From Marine group II euryarchaeote REDSEA-S11_B3N4 (GTDB lineage: Archaea; Thermoplasmatota; Poseidoniia; Poseidoniales; Thalassarchaeaceae), in NCBI GenBank assembly GCA_001628485.1, contig LURR01000012.1, forward strand, positions 62,001 through 126,000: a DNA stretch of 64,000 nucleotides, in the 5' to 3' direction. Each line of letters opens with the position of its first letter. Position 1 is the stretch's first letter. A program made the position numbers and the translations under genes. The notes below the pieces were generated by a model. It worked only from the letters and a program-made list of their open reading frames with translations, was not told where the DNA came from and searched no databases. Below are positions 60,501 to 64,000 of this stretch, piece after piece.

Positions 60501-63500
60501 CGACCCAGGACTCTTCGAGGAGCCATGGCTCAATCTTCTGAACGGAGAGCGATACGCATCGGGGGAGATGCCCATCACCGTTGGTGTGCAGAACTGGGGC
60601 AACACCTTCGTCGACTTCGACGTCGAGGCGAAGGTTCGGAATGCTCTACCCGAGCTGATCGCTGCCGAGGACTTCTCCGGATTCCAGCCTATCTGGGAGG
60701 ACGATGGAAACGAAAACGGGAGCAGGTTGGACGACTCCACTGGGTCAAATGAGATGCTGCCACAGAATCAGGGCGTGTTCAAGAACCAGGCATATTGGCT
60801 CGGGCACCCCTCGGACGGTTATGGGGACAGTTGGAACGAGACTCTGACACTCGAGCCGATAGAACTCACAGACAGCGGAGCGGACTTCACGTTCCTAAGC
60901 TTCGACTACTTCGCAGAGGGGGACCATATCTCTGACAGAAACGGGAACGTCCAAGCAGTTCGAGACTTTTCATACTTGGAGGTGACCTGGGTCAAGGAAG
61001 GCGAGGTCTTCGATGGAACCATCTACGGTAGCTGGACCGACCTGAACGATAACGGCCTCAGGTATGCGTTCAACCCCTACACCGAGACTGTCTACAACTA
61101 TTGCGAGGATTTCGACCAGAACGGCCTCTACGAGGAGGTCGAGTATGCAGGTGACCACTCTGGCGGAATCGGTGAGGATGGATTCGTCACATGGTTCGAC
61201 TCGGACAACCTCGTGAACACTGCTAGGATAGACCTGACCCACGTTCATCTCCTGAATCAAACTGCAGAGGACTCGATCGCTTGGACCGACGAGTGCACAT
61301 CACTGGCAGGAGCGGAGGTGACCTTCACATGGAGGTTCTACTCCAATGACGATGGGGTCAACGGAAATGCAGGTTACGCCGGATTCGGCATAGACAACAT
61401 AAGGGTGGACGATTACACCTTCAATGACGATGGTACGTACATCGAGACAGTAACTGGAATGGACGCTGCTCAGAAGAGAGTCATTGAGATGGGGGTCCAT
61501 GACTTCGAGAGCGGACTCTACAGGATAGACCTCATGACCATCTACAACAACACAGACAACACTACGAACTGGTTCGACAAGCCTGAAATTAGCCAAGCCA
61601 ACAACGTATCTACCATCCTGTTCGAGATCGCCAACGCTGACATCACGCTACTACAGGCAGATGTTCTCGACTGCGTCGCCGATGCGGTCTACTCCTGCGT
61701 ATACTCGACCAACCCACAGGGTCAGCAGTCGCACAACTTCGCGGTTCCGATGCTAAATGGTGTCATCGAGGGGATATACGAGGTGACGATGAAGATCGTT
61801 GACGAGGACACGGGGCAGACCGTATTCGAGCAGACATCCGATAACGGCCCCTTCGTTCTAGACCCGCACCAGCGGTCTCAGGCGAACTGGACCTCTCCCT
61901 ACGACCTGTGGTTCGACTCCCACACGTACAACATCAGCTTCCAATCCACATTGATCGGGACTGGAGAGGACTCCGGTAACGAGAGGTACTTCTCAATCGA
62001 GTTCCTCGACAACATCGACGTCGCGATCCTCTCCAACCCCACCGACCAGAACAGGCTGCAGAGGGTTAAGCAGGACCTATCCTCGATGAACAAGACATAC
62101 ACCCAGCTAGAGGTGGAGGACTGGAACGTTTACGGAATGGAGGACTGGCTCGAGCACTACTCCAAGGTCCTGCTGCCTTGGCAGACGGACTACAGCGTGG
62201 AGTATGGCGACTACTACGAGCTCCTCGGAACCCCAAACCCCGACAACGCCGACATCACCCTGACTGAGACTCTAATCGAGTTCATGAGGGAGGGAGGGAC
62301 TCTTCAGGTCCATCTGGGACCATACTACTCTGACTACGACGACATACAGAATCCGAACTCACCAGACAGGCTACCCTTCGGAATGAACGTAGTGATGAGG
62401 GACCACCACAACGATACCGTGGACCACAGGGTCCTCTCAGAGAACGTGAGCCTGATAGACCCCTATCACCCTCTAATGTCCGGAATCGACCCATCTTCCC
62501 TGTCCGGAATAAACGGTGGGACGCACGTGGCACTATCGGCACTCGACCTGAATCAGGTCAAATCGGAGAACATCCCCCAGGTATGTAGCGATGGAGCCCC
62601 CGGTGGGACCGAAGGCGGGAAGATAAGCGACGGTGGCACGTTCCACACGGTCATCCGTGACTTGGAGAATCCGAGCCAGGCCCTTTTGTCAACCTGCAAT
62701 GTTGAGCAGGGCGGGATGATCGTCACGACAATAGACGTGGAGAATCCAGCCGTCTCACAGCCATTCGGAGATCCAAACTTCGCCATGCTGTCTAACCTCC
62801 TTGACTTCCACCTGACTCCATACCCAGATGGATTCGAAATAGCCGGAGAGGGCTTCGAGCTGACTATTGGCGGTGCAGTTCAGTCCATCGACGTACTCAC
62901 CGGGGCCTACGCCAGGAAGGCAATCAAGAGCTCTGCGGAACTGCAGTTCGGATTTGAGACGGACGTGCCAGGGATTCATGCAGACTGGTTGATCGAGTCT
63001 GCCGACGGTGAGGCAGTAACTGGTTGGGACGGACAGCCCTTGGGAAGCGAAAACAACCACGTGCACAGCCCAGACTCCTCGCAGCCTGCGACAGCCATAT
63101 TCTGCGTCCCAGACGAGAATGCCGAACTAGGGTGCAAGATCGATGCAGAGTGGAGGATCTGGTTGTTCCTGCACGACTCCTACGGGAATACACGGATAAC
63201 CAACATCTCCGTGTACACTAACGACATCAACGCCGACAGCACGCCTCCAGAAGCGCATATCGAGATAGTGGAGGACTCATCTTTCGCCGATTTCGTCGAG
63301 TTCGTCGGATATCAGCAGACACCGACAGGAAAGCAGGACGAAAACGGCAACTGGATAATGGTCGACTCCCCCAAGTACCGAGTCAGGCTATCAGACACCG
63401 GAGACACTAGCATTCGATTCTCCTCTGCCAACAGTAGCGATATCGGAACTGGAATTGGAAAGTTCACTTGGTCAGTAAATGGAGACGGTGACAACGTGCA

Positions 63501-64000
63501 GTCTTACGAGTTGCCTGGTAGCCAAGTAGAGTGGACCTACACATTCAGGAATCTGACTGCTGGAGAGAACACCATAATGGTTGAACTGACTGTGTACGAC
63601 AAGAGGGACCAGAGGAACGAGGAACCGACTAGAGTCTTCTTCGAGGTAGTTGGCGAGATGTTCGGGGATGCGGCCCCGGAGGTTCAGTTCGATAGCATTG
63701 CAACGGCAGACGGAGAGTCATTCAACGGATTGGAGTCTGACATAATCAACATCACAGGAACCGTAGTCGACAACGACGCAAGCGCGGATTGTGACGTCAA
63801 GGTAGAGGCCTCATTGGATGATCTCACGATATTCGATAAGAGCGATGGAATCAAGACAGCCCAGAAGGCGTTGGGGAGGTTCGACTGGCAGGAAGGCTTG
63901 TGCGACGGCGATCAGTACTTCCTAACACTCAACATATCCCACAAGTATCTGGAAACAGAAGGGAACGTGGGCGTCATCCACATCAGGCTTACAGAGGGGG
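57592..64000 (+). CDS. Giant exported multidomain protein, incomplete at the right edge (>2136 aa); not in supplied track
   Basis: Manual translation: signal-like AVGLVFLMLTSLFVSAVPYASA, FG-GAP/VCBS-like ITIGDLDCDGDNDIG, IADVDGDDVNDIIY, VGDINDDGYVDVVF, IADVNQDGELDFFV; later CARDB-like and GFGIDNI beta-sandwich modules; frame open at the window end (...VGVIHIRLTEG). Confidence 0.9.
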   Translation, partial: MHKSGRKVRTTMMNVSMNGNRKHGSGRRAVGLVFLMLTSLFVSAVPYASASHTTQYAVQRDPLYITIGDLDCDGDNDIGSGSGFGHFISFLYNDGNGGFADRQDVQISNNDSYRAGFRDVADGNRVEIADVDGDDVNDIIYYQQNVRFVGESFIRPANLTVLKGECDKRVNEWEEMFDTITVINPYLADFDVGDINDDGYVDVVFSSTDSTFANQFIQIYKGPDYSLPSNQHAPISVPLTSGYYQYLKLGNWNEDLLENPLTGEPVPGECEDLDIWLLRTPPYNAGVGYSAGTYDNVTVLEYDCVTGQFPNPMDPTGSGTIHEFKLDAEHDYPLYGFDIADSTPDDDVNEIDIIAAVDGITGNVSYATKTSSGWDKQNYVDFGDFLGASVTIADVNQDGELDFFVPTSLTLLDTQESTVQNQTFLLRPNLRALNTVQILLADPDTNGYLPPLSFDVGRRPTMAMPGQLQGGENSALEVVIGQEDYTYRFSNNAMWLDTQGYAGQGDYLSVLVLDNYDLGITRVEIEPSVTDPATFQSIVGEGNRWVNVTVKNTGLMPISSGSFDVDLEVREVLGGTDTVVYFNDFETDSPNINSAGATLSKYSYTGEYDLGNSSWHIDEDRYWISQDYDEYDVVHFNNSDYQCMPNGTDTCLAADGNPEENNESWDGPVAYPYWEAEANPTNYFWSGVTHTYELEDGNTTDDTGYYNHMDEALILEGIDLSGADAAFLDMDAICSAGFFELFLAEPYDVIERWLYEDSCSIEVWSDGSGWETVWRFGGWDNERKYKIEERVSSAPDPEYNDYNSNFFGDWHTTMWNNYTESGGIRDSCAITYGICWEDGGQDQMADSIDLTPYAGQTIDIRFRFRSGLEGTAGPEGSLDYSGLDGFAIDNISVRTRDVNFGASTFESQQLENLDLLAGESLQVQLTADFVDNTTYYISTVLSNFDLGSGQADQDSTNDETRFQLTVRNLYDPGLFEEPWLNLLNGERYASGEMPITVGVQNWGNTFVDFDVEAKVRNALPELIAAEDFSGFQPIWEDDGNENGSRLDDSTGSNEMLPQNQGVFKNQAYWLGHPSDGYGDSWNETLTLEPIELTDSGADFTFLSFDYFAEGDHISDRNGNVQAVRDFSYLEVTWVKEGEVFDGTIYGSWTDLNDNGLRYAFNPYTETVYNYCEDFDQNGLYEEVEYAGDHSGGIGEDGFVTWFDSDNLVNTARIDLTHVHLLNQTAEDSIAWTDECTSLAGAEVTFTWRFYSNDDGVNGNAGYAGFGIDNIRVDDYTFNDDGTYIETVTGMDAAQKRVIEMGVHDFESGLYRIDLMTIYNNTDNTTNWFDKPEISQANNVSTILFEIANADITLLQADVLDCVADAVYSCVYSTNPQGQQSHNFAVPMLNGVIEGIYEVTMKIVDEDTGQTVFEQTSDNGPFVLDPHQRSQANWTSPYDLWFDSHTYNISFQSTLIGTGEDSGNERYFSIEFLDNIDVAILSNPTDQNRLQRVKQDLSSMNKTYTQLEVEDWNVYGMEDWLEHYSKVLLPWQTDYSVEYGDYYELLGTPNPDNADITLTETLIEFMREGGTLQVHLGPYYSDYDDIQNPNSPDRLPFGMNVVMRDHHNDTVDHRVLSENVSLIDPYHPLMSGIDPSSLSGINGGTHVALSALDLNQVKSENIPQVCSDGAPGGTEGGKISDGGTFHTVIRDLENPSQALLSTCNVEQGGMIVTTIDVENPAVSQPFGDPNFAMLSNLLDFHLTPYPDGFEIAGEGFELTIGGAVQSIDVLTGAYARKAIKSSAELQFGFETDVPGIHADWLIESADGEAVTGWDGQPLGSENNHVHSPDSSQPATAIFCVPDENAELGCKIDAEWRIWLFLHDSYGNTRITNISVYTNDINADSTPPEAHIEIVEDSSFADFVEFVGYQQTPTGKQDENGNWIMVDSPKYRVRLSDTGDTSIRFSSANSSDIGTGIGKFTWSVNGDGDNVQSYELPGSQVEWTYTFRNLTAGENTIMVELTVYDKRDQRNEEPTRVFFEVVGEMFGDAAPEVQFDSIATADGESFNGLESDIINITGTVVDNDASADCDVKVEASLDDLTIFDKSDGIKTAQKALGRFDWQEGLCDGDQYFLTLNISHKYLETEGNVGVIHIRLTEG

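Overview
The window looks like an ordinary, gene-dense archaeal chromosome segment. The gene set (MC1, RadA, Hel308, RpoK, Cdc48/VAT, KEOPS Cgi121, archaeal initiator tRNA) together with aerobic heterotrophy genes (Sdh, heme A synthesis, tryptophan 2,3-dioxygenase) and large secreted proteins suggests a marine Poseidoniia/MGII-like euryarchaeon; that taxonomy is inference. I support about 45 protein genes and three tRNAs (Gly-CCC, initiator Met-CAT, Gln-CTG). I saw no rRNA, CRISPR array, IS element or prophage. The least explained parts are: (i) an ORF missing from the supplied track that opens at about 57592 and runs off the right edge (>2136 aa), encoding a giant exported multidomain protein; (ii) a 1378-aa S8 protease with nested Ca/metal-binding repeats; (iii) a membrane protein with five ~62-aa helical repeats; (iv) a PRC-barrel / DUF4350 / DUF58 / membrane-protein cluster directly after Cdc48, with no MoxR; (v) a Nudix-MBL fusion; (vi) small proteins missed or mis-started in the ORF track. 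I did not find a convincing new defence or mobile system.
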